NCBI RefSeq assembly: GCF_964204645.1
Contig: NC_134025.1
Location: 29,294,001-29,358,000 of the forward strand
Length of the DNA: 64,000 bases
Source: Tubulanus polymorphus
Taxonomy: Eukaryota; Nemertea; Palaeonemertea; Tubulaniformes; Tubulanidae
Direction of reading: 5' to 3'
Below are positions 12,195 through 64,000 of the stretch, in pieces; positions within the stretch are counted from its first letter, which is position 1; every line of letters begins with the position of its first letter. The position numbers were made by a program, and so were the translations under genes. The notes under the pieces were generated by a model. The model did no database searches, was not told where the DNA came from, and worked only from the letters and a program-made list of their open reading frames with translations.

Positions 12195-13371
12195 ATGGGA
12201 CTTGATTGTGGATTGTTTTGTTTTCCGCGAAAAAGAAAAAAAGTCGGAATATCATCCTCCGATCCTGATGTACGACCGGCCCCGATCGACACACGAAACA
12301 GCAAGTCCGACTCTTTGATGCTGCAACGCAATCAGAAAACGATGGCGTCGTTCGATGTTAAAAATCAGCCTAGACACGCCTGCCGTCGGACGAAGGGTCG
12401 GAAAGGACTAGGTGACGGAGATCTGGGCACCACTATCTTTCATTCGCACGTTCGATTAGTTTTGAGAGCCAAATCCGCTGACTCACAGGTCTGTTTAAGA
12501 TATGATCTTATTCTCATATAGAATTCTTACAAAATGAATGATTAACGGCTTGATATAGCTGATCCTCATAGATGACACATAATGATGTATTGCTTTAAAA
12601 ACAGCCCTCTGATATCAAAGAAAGAAAATATGAAGAATATTACTTAAGAATTTGCAAAAACCTTTTTCCTAAAAATTTCCACGATCTCAATTCAGAAGAA
12701 AATATGAGATATTTATATATGTTTAAAGGATTCGATCTCCGATGATTCGTATGATGACTTATGGAGTTTAGGTCCCGGTCCTATTACACGCTTCAGAGGT
12801 TGGATGGAACGAATACGCGAGAGAAGAGATCTACTCAAAGAAATTACTCAATCGGTAAGAATTAATCATCTAAATATCCAGTAAATTGTTATCAATAACG
12901 AGGACTCTGTGTTACCAACTATCCCGCTAGATGGCGTGCGTAACTATAGGACATAGGACAACCCGAGCAAATAAGTTCATTTTCAAATAAATCTTCGTTT
13001 TAGCTTCCCAGAAATAAGACAAATCATGTCTCTTGATAAACTTTAGATAGATTAGCTCGATTTGTCATTCATCTCCAATAGAATTTGAGAAATTATGGAA
13101 ATATTTTGATTGAATCTGAGAATCGTTGTCCGAACGCACGCTATCGACACCTGGTGGGTCCTCGCTTGCCACAAGCGGAATCCTCGATTGCCACAGTCGA
13201 CTGAGGAGTCCTCATTATTCACCCCACATTTTTGATCCGTCATTCATTTCTCCTGTGTGATCAATTTTCCAGAATGAGATACGATCGACAGTGAAAGGAA
13301 GGATGCGCCAGGCTGCGATGGTTATTGGTTTTATTCCATTTCAAATAGATTTTCTTGACAATCCTCAATGA
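12195..13371 (+). CDS. Small unrecognised protein with predicted dual-acylated N-terminus
   Basis: Three exons, 12195-12488, 12729-12854 and 13273-13371, all phase-0 introns, giving 172 residues. The start ATGGGA follows a purine at -3. The protein begins MGLDCGLFCFPRKRKK: glycine at position 2, cysteines at 5 and 9 and a basic cluster, the arrangement seen in N-myristoylated and palmitoylated inner-membrane proteins. Exon 2 encodes an acidic segment (DSISDDSYDDLWSLGPGP) followed by a basic helix (RFRGWMERIRERRDLLKEI). Exon 3 gives 32 more residues and a stop. I recognise no family. It begins only 114 nt after the poly(A) signal of the upstream gene. The weakest links are the exon 1 donor GTCTGT and the coding status of exon 1. 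Confidence 0.45.
13149..13196 (-). repeat. Inverted copy of the 10985 dispersed repeat
   Basis: Reverse complement of this segment matches 10985-11033 with few mismatches. It lies in intron 2 of the small dual-acylated-protein gene. Confidence 0.6.
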
Positions 13372-13709
13372 ATCGATTTGTTTAACATTATTTTGCTTAA
13401 GCACTGCTGATTGGATATTTGATTTCAAGTAAAAACTAATTTGTCACGCGCTTACAATGTTTCGTTTCTGTTTTCATCCGAACTATCCTATACTCCACTC
13501 ACTGATCTGTTGGGGAAAATCCAAATCTTACACCCGAGAGTGTTTTTCTGTTTCACCAGGAGGATTTCGACCGATTCTTACGAGGCATTCTCGCTTATAC
13601 AGGACACAACTGATCTAAGCGAGAAAAGTACGATTAGTTGTTTTACTAGGCTGTAGAATATGGCTGTCCTGTTATACATGTTATACACAATTTTCCACAG
13701 TGCGGAACC

Positions 13710-13715
13710 AATAAA
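13710..13715 (+). terminator. Possible poly(A) signal AATAAA of the small dual-acylated-protein gene
   Basis: AATAAA about 340 nt downstream of the stop at 13371. No earlier clear signal was seen. Confidence 0.35.
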
Positions 13716-15719
13716 GCTCTCGTGTAGATTATTTATGCTCATAAGTCTGGTACTATGAGTTTCGCTAGGGTAAATTTCTTATCACAAAATTACAGGCGCC
13801 ATTTTTGTTGCGTCGCTTTTTCGTAGTGAGAATTCAATTCGATGACGCGATCCCATCCATCAATTCGCATATCGACAGCCGCTTTTGGCGAGGTCTTTTA
13901 ATTAAACACGAATTACGTGTCGGAAAGGGCTAAAAATAATTGAAACCGTCACCGCCGAGGAGAACATTCAATAAAACCCAACGCAGCAAACCATATCCTA
14001 TATCATACGATATAGCAACGTGATCGGGGCATCAGAAAGCTGTAATTTATAGTTGATAGCAATCTTTGCTTGAATTCACGCGGGATTCGGTTGTAAAATG
14101 CGCTTTATCGATGTCGTTAACGACAAAAGGCGAGATTAAAAATAGATTGATCTCGAATCAAACAGAAATGTCAATACGGAGCTGACGCAAACAGATATCA
14201 CTGCTATAACGAACGGATACAAGCAATCATTTCATTCGAAATTAACTCAATATGCAAACAATTCGATTCCTCGTTCCAAGCGTTTCAATGTATTTGTGTC
14301 GATCTGCAACTTTTACTGAGTATTTCCATCGATTCACCTCATCGTTTATTGATAAAGCATATCCCTTGATTTAGGAGCAACCGCCCAGTTGATAGCAACA
14401 AGATCATATTTGACACCTGATCTGTAGAAAGCGAGTTCCAAACATCGTCTCCTCCATTTTGATAGATAAATTCTGATTTTAATCTTCTAAATTAGTACAT
14501 AGTGGTTTTTGTCATATAAAAGATCTCACAGATAAGGCGAGAATGATTTATGATTTGTAGATTGATAAATGAACTGCATTTTATCATTAGTTTAAATCAC
14601 GTCAATACTTAATTGTAATAGATGTTGCATAAATAGTTTTTTTTCGATTCCAACCTGTGTCTATTTTCTTTTCTATGAATAATTCACTATATGTTGGGTA
14701 ATCGCGGGGATTTTTTAAAGAAGCGACATTTGCTCGATATGTGCCCGTTATTTATCATTTGCCGTTTCACCAATCAGAAGCAATAGATAAAATTAGATGA
14801 ATACGATCGACGTGGAACCACCGATCTTAAGTCGGATTATGTTCCGGGATTGGGTTTCTACGGGCGGCCGTTGCTCCACGACATCCAGGGATTTCTCGTC
14901 CATTTGACAGATGTTTTGTAGCTGACAACAAATCGATGGCGGCCGCGATTGGTTTAAAATTTGCTCTTAACGACAAGAAGCACCAGTTGATGCCAAAATT
15001 AACAATGGCGATGACAAGATGCTACCTGATACTTCTACCGATAGTAAGAGAAGATATTGAGACCGGGTCGACGGGTAATTGAAGCGCGTATTCTGTCACG
15101 ATACTGAACACTTAAAAGGCTTTGTCGAGCAGTTTCTAATTACTGCAATTACGATTGGAATTCGCACTGAGAAACTTATTCAACACGCTACCCGTTAATG
15201 ATTACTATCGCTTTAATTCAGGTAGGATTTCTAAGGCGCTCATCAGATTTATTCACTGTTCATTGCCGGCACGAAATGTAGAGGTTTAGTTATCTAAATA
15301 TCGTCTAGATGCGGGACGCATTATTGTACTCGGCTGTTTTAGAAGTCGGATTACACGCATAGTACTGACATTTTACAGGATTTGTTGAATGCGTTTAGTT
15401 TAGGGACATCTAGATAAAACAACGGGAAAACTTGCCTGCTCTTTTCAAATGGTAATCAATTCATGAACAACAATCGTTTTATTTTCGATACATCGCTGGA
15501 AGTAGAGTCGAGTTGAATTTAATTGAATGAATTTAATTTGTTACGGTTGGAAGTCGATTAGTTGCAGACGGTGTATATGACTTAACGCTATCGACAGTTC
15601 TGTCGACATTGCAAGAATGCTGAGCCACAAAAGTATAATTCTTCGAGTTGTTCTTCGTTCATCAATTTATAACATTCGCCGGAGCAGCGATTCGAAGTGT
15701 TTAATGGCTCGATGATACA
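13716..15719. other. Intergenic, probable promoter region of the glycosyltransferase cassette A
   Basis: About 2 kb of AT-rich DNA without recognisable genes or repeat arrays. Confidence 0.4.
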
Positions 15720-15728
15720 TTTATAAAG
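15720..15728 (+). promoter_or_regulatory. TATA-like box before cassette A
   Basis: TTTATAAAG lies 46 nt upstream of the cassette A start codon. It supports, but does not prove, a dedicated promoter for this first exon. Confidence 0.35.
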
Positions 15729-15773
15729 CGATCTTGAAAGCGAAGACTAGTTAGTTGTTTTTCTATATGCTGA

Positions 15774-57225
<41,452 letters not shown>

Positions 57226-58079
57226 CGGTCAGTCAGCTCATCAGTACCACTTCCACTGTAGGTTCTTACGAGTTGCCATATGAAATATATTGCCCGCCGA
57301 TATCACAATCACTGAAACGCCAACCAACTCGGAATCTATTGTATTTACACCGAACAAAACATCGAAGTGACGATTCACCCAATTCGAGTCCTTATCAAAA
57401 TATGGAACGAATTCCATGGTGCTAATATCTAGAAACAAATACTGATCGAAGAGTGAAGCGACGGATTAATAATAATCCGTTGAATGTGAGAATTGAAAAC
57501 GATTCCTCGTCAACAATTATTGACATTTTACCTCATAAAACAACGAAATAAGTATTAAAACTTATATGAATTTTTTGCCATCTTCTTCGAATTTAACTTG
57601 CACCATTTTGTCCATGATGTGGTTTTAAACAGCCCCAAAATGTTTATCGGGACGATCGCTTTATGAATCGTATAGTATTGAACAGCGCTGATTGAATGAT
57701 CGAAGTCTGAATTAGTTCATTATCGGTAAAATTGCCAATGAAAAGTGTAGAACTGACTCCTGTAATATTGACTGCTTTATTTGTTTGTCTGTTTGTGAGT
57801 ATAATGTAAATTAATAATGATATAATTGTCGCAATAATCAATGAGTATGTGTGTATGTATGTATTAGATCATGAATTAAATAGTATTATTTTTATATCTA
57901 TAAACTCAATCTCGATTTGGCTTAAATCGATATTTGTCGTTTCATTCGTTTCTATTCGATAGTTTTTCAGAAGTGCGTAAATCACAAGAATACGCTATCT
58001 CTGTGATTAAGCGATTCTATCAATGGCTTGCATACCGATGATCACATACAAGGTCGGTGCAGAAACGACATTTAACGTT
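57226..58079. other. Convergent 3' region between B4GALT and the guanylate cyclase
   Basis: The two stop codons are 855 nt apart on opposite strands. ATTAAA (57554-57559, plus) and AATAAA (57781-57776, minus) are candidate polyadenylation signals. They are spaced so that the two 3' UTRs need not overlap. Confidence 0.5.
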
Positions 58080-61000
58080 TTACAGTAGAGTTGTTACATT
58101 TTCATAACCTGAAAAAAAATTCCGAAGAAATTTTGTACATGTACAAAGCAGTTTGGCATGTAGGACGCAAGGTCACGCACTGTTACATAAATTAAGCTAG
58201 TGACGTAGTTGATTTTGCTGCAGGCACTGTACACGATAACTTAACAACGATCATCGCAGATAGACCTTATTCACAGACGTCACGCGTATTGTTTACATAC
58301 GTCATATTGGCCGCCAAAATGTCGGTCATTCGGCCAATTAGTTAGCCACTCGCACTTAACGGATATTATGATGTCACGTAAAAAAAGCTCTATCACGAAC
58401 AAAAGACCTCTATAATGGAATATAATTGTTTACCTTGATAAAAAACAAGAGTGATTTGTGACGGCAGTACTTACCGTCATCCTCATTCTCGACGAAGTTA
58501 TCAATGGCTGCTTTGTAATGAACGCAACCGGGCATACATGGTAGAGTCTCCTCAAAGCCCTCTTTATTATCCAACCAATATGTAATTACGTTACCCTTAC
58601 CCTATACATAAAAAACGAGTGAAAGAGAGAGAGAAATGTGTATCATTACTACGTATAAAATGAAGGAAGATGTGAACAGTCGTTGCGCTACTCACCTCGA
58701 GTTCCATCTGGCCTCTAGCAGTTGCCACGAATGATTTATCAAAGCTTAACAAATCGCGAGTTGATTGACTGATATGGATCTTCATAGCTATGAAATATAA
58801 ATTTAGAAATATATTTTATGTATTCGTATTTCCAATGTTTCACGAACAAGAAACCAATGTCGTACGTTTTCCGCTGGACTCCATCCTAGAAGCGATATTC
58901 ACCGTATCACCAAACAAACAATACCTAGGCATCTTTGATCCGACTATTCCAGCCACAACGGGTCCTGAAATGGGAAAATCGATGTGTTTTATTAATAACA
59001 ATGCGTTAAGAACGACGAAGATTGCTAACTTCTATTTACCCGAATGAATTCCGATTCTCAGTTTTAGTTTAGCTGGAGCTATTTGTGGAATTTCTAAATG
59101 TGTTATGTGATGCATCAGATCCAGCGATAGCATAGCAATCTCGAACACATGCTGGCGGCCATTGCGTTCCGGAACACCTTCAAAATCGAGGAAATAGTTG
59201 TCAACAAAACTATAATCAACCTGTACAAATCAGAGAGGTCCAATACCATTACGGTAATATATAACACCCCACACTAACAAAGAAAGAAAGGTCCGAAAGG
59301 TTCTTTTTCGACATTTTGATTATATCCTCATCTTCGGGAATGCTGTTTTTCTGAGTGCGGGGTTTTCTATATTACCGTTACACACACAGGGACAGAGTGT
59401 TTCATTAATGGGTAATACCTGATACGATCATGTACGCATCGCCAATAGTTTCAACCTTGTAAACATCGTAGGATTGAAGCCTCGAATCGAAGCACTTGTA
59501 CAACGAGTTTAACATCTCGATTACTTGCATCGGGGTACAGTCCGACGTGATACGAGTAAACCCGACTACATCCGACAGAAATATCGTGCCCTCGTCGAAC
59601 GATTCGGCCTCTACGGCTTCGTTCTTCTTCAACTGATCAGCGACGGTCATAGGCAACATCTGACACAGCAGGGAATCCGTTCTTTTACGCTCGCGATTCA
59701 ATGCTTTCGACTGATCGGCCAATGTGAATGCATATTTTTGGATGTCGTTGATGATGGCCCTGATCGAAACGATGACCAGCGGGCAAATAAACAGAACCAA
59801 TACGCATAGACCGATACTGACTGAAACGCTGTATTTATCCCTTTGTAATGAAGATTCGAGTCGTCGAAGAATTGCCGATGCCATTTTCATTTGTATCTCG
59901 AATAAGATATCGATATACGTGGACATATTATCAAACCACCACGTACTCATTTCCCAAGACGGGTTTCTATCGGTCATATTATTACGACTGATATCTTTTC
60001 GCATCACTTCGATGTGATGCGTGAAATTCGTTCCTTCGTATTTTTGCAATTCTTCGTCGAATATCTCCTGGATTCTGGATGAAAATCGTTTGGCAGCTTG
60101 ATAGTTACCGATACCCACGTTATGCTTCTCTAAATACCACAGATAATCGCTGTACGTGTTAAATTTTCCTTTCGAGAAAAATATTCCTCCCAATGTCCTC
60201 TCGACTCCCATATCTTCTTTAGATACGACTAACAGCTGATACGCCACTAGGGCGCGCCACTGGTCTCCATCTCTGGAATCTTGAATACCCTCGTACATCC
60301 ATTCGATGAAAGTACGAATTGTATTTGTGTAGAAGTCGATTTCTTGGTAGACATCGGTTTTCGTTGCGTCCAGCTTTTTACGATGACTGTTGAGGTACGA
60401 CCAGAAATCATTCTTGCTCCTGAACTCTTTTGTTACCGATGTGGACGGCCACCTGGATATGGCTTTTAGAGCTTTATCAGTCTCCGGGTATCTGGAAATA
60501 GAGATGATATCAACGACTGTAAGACAACGAAGTCGTGGTTGCCAAATACGCAGAGATGCCGTAGTCGTGGTTACTGACTACTAGCATACAGATTACAAAA
60601 AAACTTGAAATCTATTGACGCCTGAAAAAATAGCATTTGATATCGTCGACAATGATCAACTCAACGACAATAACAAAATTATTGGAAGAATTAGACGAAT
60701 ATGAAACCAGGACTCAACCGTGTGTGTGGTGCATGGCGTAACGCTGTATCTCACTGGGGGTGGTGGAAAGAATGTATCAACAATTGAATTGACCGGCAAC
60801 CAGTCTATCCCTAATATTGATGACGTAGTGCACACCCAAAGCCGATTTTGACATTTAGAATAACCAAAAAGACATGAAAATTCATTAAATCGAAAATATG
60901 AGTCATGGGATTTGTGACTTCATTGAAAAACGCCGATATTAATAGAATACGTTATGATAAAGATTTTTGCGTCTTGAGATGAAAGTACGCTGCAGACGTT

Positions 61001-61720
61001 ACCTGTCTTTCAGGAACATCCTCGTTTCAGCGCCGAGTGAACTCAAATGTAAAGCCGTCATGTCTCGTTCCCTTTGTAAGTAATGCACTAACATACCAGT
61101 CTGCGTACTGAATCGAATAGTATCGCTCATCTTAGACTTCATTTCATTATCTCTCGATATTGAACTAAGGCTGGCCATTGTCATCGCCATCAATGCGAAA
61201 ATCGGTATGAAAGTCAAAACCATCATTTTTGCCATCTGCGTTCGTTTACCTGAAAATGTATCATTACGTTTTTCCGGCGGGGATTACCCTTATTTCATTT
61301 ATAAGAAAATCATAATATCTGACTCAAATGAACTAATTTCAACCAGAATTAACGCCAACTCACGACCGTGGAACTGAATCCTGTGGTTCGAGTAAATTCA
61401 AATTTTTAATTACGGGATTTCTGCATCAATTTAGTGTATACTTACATATCATACCACACTGGGACGATGTTTTGTACGATATACAAGAAATATCTATTAC
61501 CATTATCGTTATTCTTACCTCTTCTAGTAATGGGATTCCCGCGACATACTCCTAATGCACCGCTTTGATGATCAGCTATATTTAGAATCTGTCGAATAGC
61601 GTCATCCAATTCAGCGGCTGAACTTACAGATGCACTGGAACCAGCGTGCGGTGATGCATCGGCAGTGCTGTGTACTCGATTCCTTTTAAGCATGTTCGGA
61701 ATTTTTGAAATGCGTAACAT
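58080..61720 (-). CDS. NIT-GC: Transmembrane guanylate cyclase with extracellular NIT domain
   Basis: Eight exons in minus order: 61720-61519, 61249-61003, 60491-59419, 59177-59040, 58964-58866, 58787-58696, 58601-58475 and 58108-58080, giving 668 residues with all phases consistent. An N-terminal cytosolic segment is followed by TM1 (about 77-97), a NIT sensor region beginning [16 protein letters not shown] and extending through [12 protein letters not shown]2 (about 370-396), a signalling-helix linker ([15 protein letters not shown]) and a class III cyclase domain. The cyclase keeps metal aspartates D457 (FLSDVVGFT) and D501 (GDAY), guanine-selecting E497 (KVETIGD) and C569 (RYCLFGD), and N576 and R580 ([10 protein letters not shown]), so it should make cGMP from GTP and be active as a homodimer. 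NIT-domain cyclases are known in invertebrates as candidate nitric oxide or nitrite/nitrate receptors; the ligand here is inferred. Donor GTACGA of exon 5 is weak but required by frame. The first in-frame ATG after a stop is 61720. Confidence 0.88.
60492..61002 (-). other. Intron 2 of the guanylate cyclase, with dispersed repeat copy 2
   Basis: Contains at about 60790-60980 a diverged copy of the repeat at 24056 (CGGCAACCAGTCTATCCC, GTAGTGCACACCC). Confidence 0.5.
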
Positions 61721-62101
61721 TTTGGAAACGAACAAACAAATCTATATTTTCCAATGCAAGATATTGCGTATATGGCGTATGACTAATAGCTTACGATTCC
61801 AGCACCAGAACTACATCTCACAAGTCGTTCGCTCGCATGAAATGCGTTTTCATGATGATTTTCCTCTTATCGTAAATGATTTATCCATTATATCATAAGC
61901 TACAAATTAATCAGCCAGAAAAATCGACAGGGAATCTGCATAATCAGCGTATGACATAATTCGTTATGTCGATGATGGATATTTGTTGTGTGTGAACTGA
62001 GAAATGCATGAAAAAACTAAGAAATAAATGTATAAATAGCCTATTATTGATAAAGCCAACGCATTATCCATATGTATCAATTCTATTAACATTCAAATTA
62101 T
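61721..62101. other. Short intergenic region, likely promoter of the guanylate cyclase
   Basis: Lies between the cyclase start and the poly(A) signal of the next minus-strand gene. No motif stands out. Confidence 0.4.
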
Positions 62102-62107
62102 TTTATT
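62102..62107 (-). terminator. Poly(A) signal AATAAA of the membrane-protein gene
   Basis: Minus-strand AATAAA about 100 nt after the stop codon at 62205. Confidence 0.5.
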
Positions 62108-62204
62108 AAAGAAAGCACAACAACAGTTACACTATTCACACGCCGTATAAAGCCACAAAGCGTCAACACCGGTTTTTTTTTTTTGTTAAGATACGGAGAA
62201 AGTT

Positions 62205-63845
62205 TTAGACGCTTGAAACGATAGTAAAAATCTCTCCACCCGGTACACTTATATACAAATCCTCGTTATTAGACCGGTTACTGTCTTGTCTCTTGAATAA
62301 AGGCGATTCTTGTTCAGTGGATAAAAGCGCCATCTGAGATTCCGGTGCCGCTAAACGACCGTTTGTTTCCGGAACTGTTAATGAATTACCGCGATCATCA
62401 GCGCATTCTGTAAAATCGTTTTGATCTGATAGCGCTACGATATCATCGTAAGAATGACTCGGACTCAAATTGACGCTTCGTCTATTGATTATATGTTCGA
62501 CACTAAAACGCCGTAAGAAGTTGGCGATGCTTTGCCGGGGTGAATTGTTAGGTACAGGTGGTATGATCAGCGAACCTTTTCGAGATAGCGGTTGCACTGG
62601 ATAGTCCTTCAGTATCGCTTTACAAATTAGGCAGCAAACACCGACGATACATCCGGCAAAAACGACAATCCCTAACACCGACAGTGACGCGATGATCGCC
62701 GCTGGGGGCACATCGGTGGCTAAACATTCTCCTAGAGTAACAGAGAACAAAAATGATAATTAGATCAATACTGTCTTTGTTTATGGGTAATGAGAACTAC
62801 TTAAAACAGTTCAAGGTAAAAGAGAGACATGTGACAATCTTAAGGGAATCGGATCTGGCGTCTCCGAGACCGTGATGAAAGAGTCTTAATATCAATGCGC
62901 CTTGGGATAAACAGTTCCCTATTTCAATATGTTCATGATTTAATTAGTGACAGACTTACAGACACTTCGCTCAGGGACAATATTAACTAACACGCAATGA
63001 CTGAGCTAAAACCATTCGCTTTTTTTTAAATGTATATCAGTTGGCAATTCACTCGTGTTGGTAATTTGCATGTAAAACATTGAAATAGACGCCGTATCAA
63101 TTATGATGAAAACATCCGGCACCGATATAACGATTAGCAAGTGACAGTGAAATTACGTGCACTCACCGGGGTTCGAACCCGGCTGCCATAGAGACCAGTT
63201 AAAACCAATAATAGAACTAACTATCTATTAGATTTGATTCATATTAGTCATGTTAAGCGTATTGGTCCACTCTTGGAGTAACCATTTGAGTCAAATGATT
63301 ACTCCAAGGTCCACTTGACCAGTGGTTATACGGCTAGATGTCTGCGTTACACCGGTTGAATAGTTTAGGGAAAATTAAAACCCTAGAGACGTACACCACA
63401 TGGAATTGGATACCTCCGACTACCAGCTAGGTATCGTACGGAATTTTTCGTTATATCCAGCGTTGCATATTTTGTCATAAAGACACGATACATGAACGAC
63501 TTAAAGACACTTGCATAGAATTAACTCTTATCATCCGCGTGGATAATTGACTCGTTAACTTTTGAATAGTACTTGACTATTTGAAACGTCGAACAAATCT
63601 GGCACACGTAATCATCGGTTAAAAACATCGACGAAAACCTTTGAATAATTTTAAACAACGATGAAAACCAACTGAATAATTATCGAATCATAGCTCAATT
63701 CATCGAATATTTTCATTCGTCACAAAAACAGTTTGTGTTCAAATGCATACAGTTTGTCACATACGCAGTTTTGTCGGTAAACGCGTGTCAGGTGCTTACC
63801 TGTTAGCTCACTTAAGATAATGAACATGCATGCTGTGAGCCACAT
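62205..63845 (-). CDS. Small single-pass membrane protein with Ser/Arg-rich cytoplasmic tail
   Basis: Two exons, 63845-63800 and 62731-62205, with a phase-1 junction, giving 190 residues. The first exon encodes a signal peptide (MWLTACMFIILSELTG). A very short ectodomain (ECLATDVPPA) leads into a transmembrane helix (AIIASLSVLGIVVFAGCIVG) followed by a cysteine cluster (VCCLICK) suited to palmitoylation. The 140-residue tail is rich in serine and has RKGS, LRRFS and NRRS, which fit basic-residue-directed kinase consensus (R-R-x-S), plus SHSYDDIVAL. I recognise no family. The ectodomain is so small that a further phase-1 exon could be hidden in the 1-kb intron. It lies head-to-tail with the cyclase on the same strand. 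Confidence 0.6.
62732..63799 (-). other. Intron of the membrane-protein gene, with a SINE or tRNA-like remnant
   Basis: At about 63168-63184 the minus strand has a perfect T-arm-like CCGGG TTCGAAC CCCGG, but no matching acceptor or anticodon arms, so it is a tRNA-derived remnant and not a gene. Confidence 0.4.
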
Positions 63846-64000
63846 TTTATATCATCTTGCAGCGGATATCCACGATTTTACGACCGTAACATGATCTGCA
63901 GACAATAGTTATACATTCCACCTAACTTACAACGACGTATCCAGGCAATTTTCCGAAACGAGACGAACTTTACCATTTTTTTATTGAAATTCCTAGAATA

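Noticed and set aside
63150-63200. Possible tRNA gene on the minus strand
   Set aside because: A perfect T-arm is present but no complementary 5' acceptor strand or anticodon arm lies at the expected distance.

Overview
The window is eukaryotic nuclear DNA from an invertebrate animal. It is AT-rich, has multi-exon genes with GT-AG introns, and carries many micro- and minisatellites, tRNA-derived SINEs and foldback elements. A guanylate cyclase with an extracellular nitrate/nitrite-sensor (NIT) domain, an invertebrate-type beta4-glycosyltransferase and small secreted PAN/apple-like proteins suggest a lophotrochozoan, perhaps a mollusc. That placement is inference. All gene models were built by hand from reading frame, splice consensus and intron phase, with no transcript data.

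Layout. 1-2401 (minus): 5' part of an ankyrin-repeat gene that runs off the left edge. 3420-4231: a 29-bp minisatellite of 28 units. 5483-6854 (minus): a four-exon secreted protein. 7930-9436 and 10764-12003 (plus): tandem paralogues, each with a signal peptide and two cysteine-rich PAN/apple-like domains in three exons of matching phase. 12195-13371 (plus): a small unrecognised protein with an N-terminus suited to dual acylation. 15774-57225 (plus): a 41-kb beta-1,4-galactosyltransferase-family gene. 58080-61720 (minus): an eight-exon NIT-domain guanylate cyclase, convergent with the glycosyltransferase. 62205-63845 (minus): a short single-pass membrane protein with a serine/arginine-rich tail.

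The main discovery candidate is the glycosyltransferase locus. Three separate, homologous exons (15774-16266, 21907-22390, 35697-36351) each encode a start codon, a conserved short cytoplasmic tail, a transmembrane anchor, a stem and the cysteine that begins the catalytic fold. All three end in phase 1 at a GTAAGT donor. The only catalytic domain downstream, five exons from 48211 to 57225, opens with a matching phase-1 acceptor. The locus therefore looks like a set of alternative anchor/stem cassettes feeding one shared catalytic domain, which would give enzymes of 429, 426 and 483 residues. The shared domain has leucine where mammalian beta4GalT1 has Tyr289, so its donor sugar may be UDP-GalNAc rather than UDP-Gal.

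The rest is intron and intergenic DNA with repeats: a 102-bp satellite of 12 nearly identical copies with one open frame, long TA and CCCTC microsatellites, a perfect 14-bp hairpin, inverted SINE copies and several dispersed elements.
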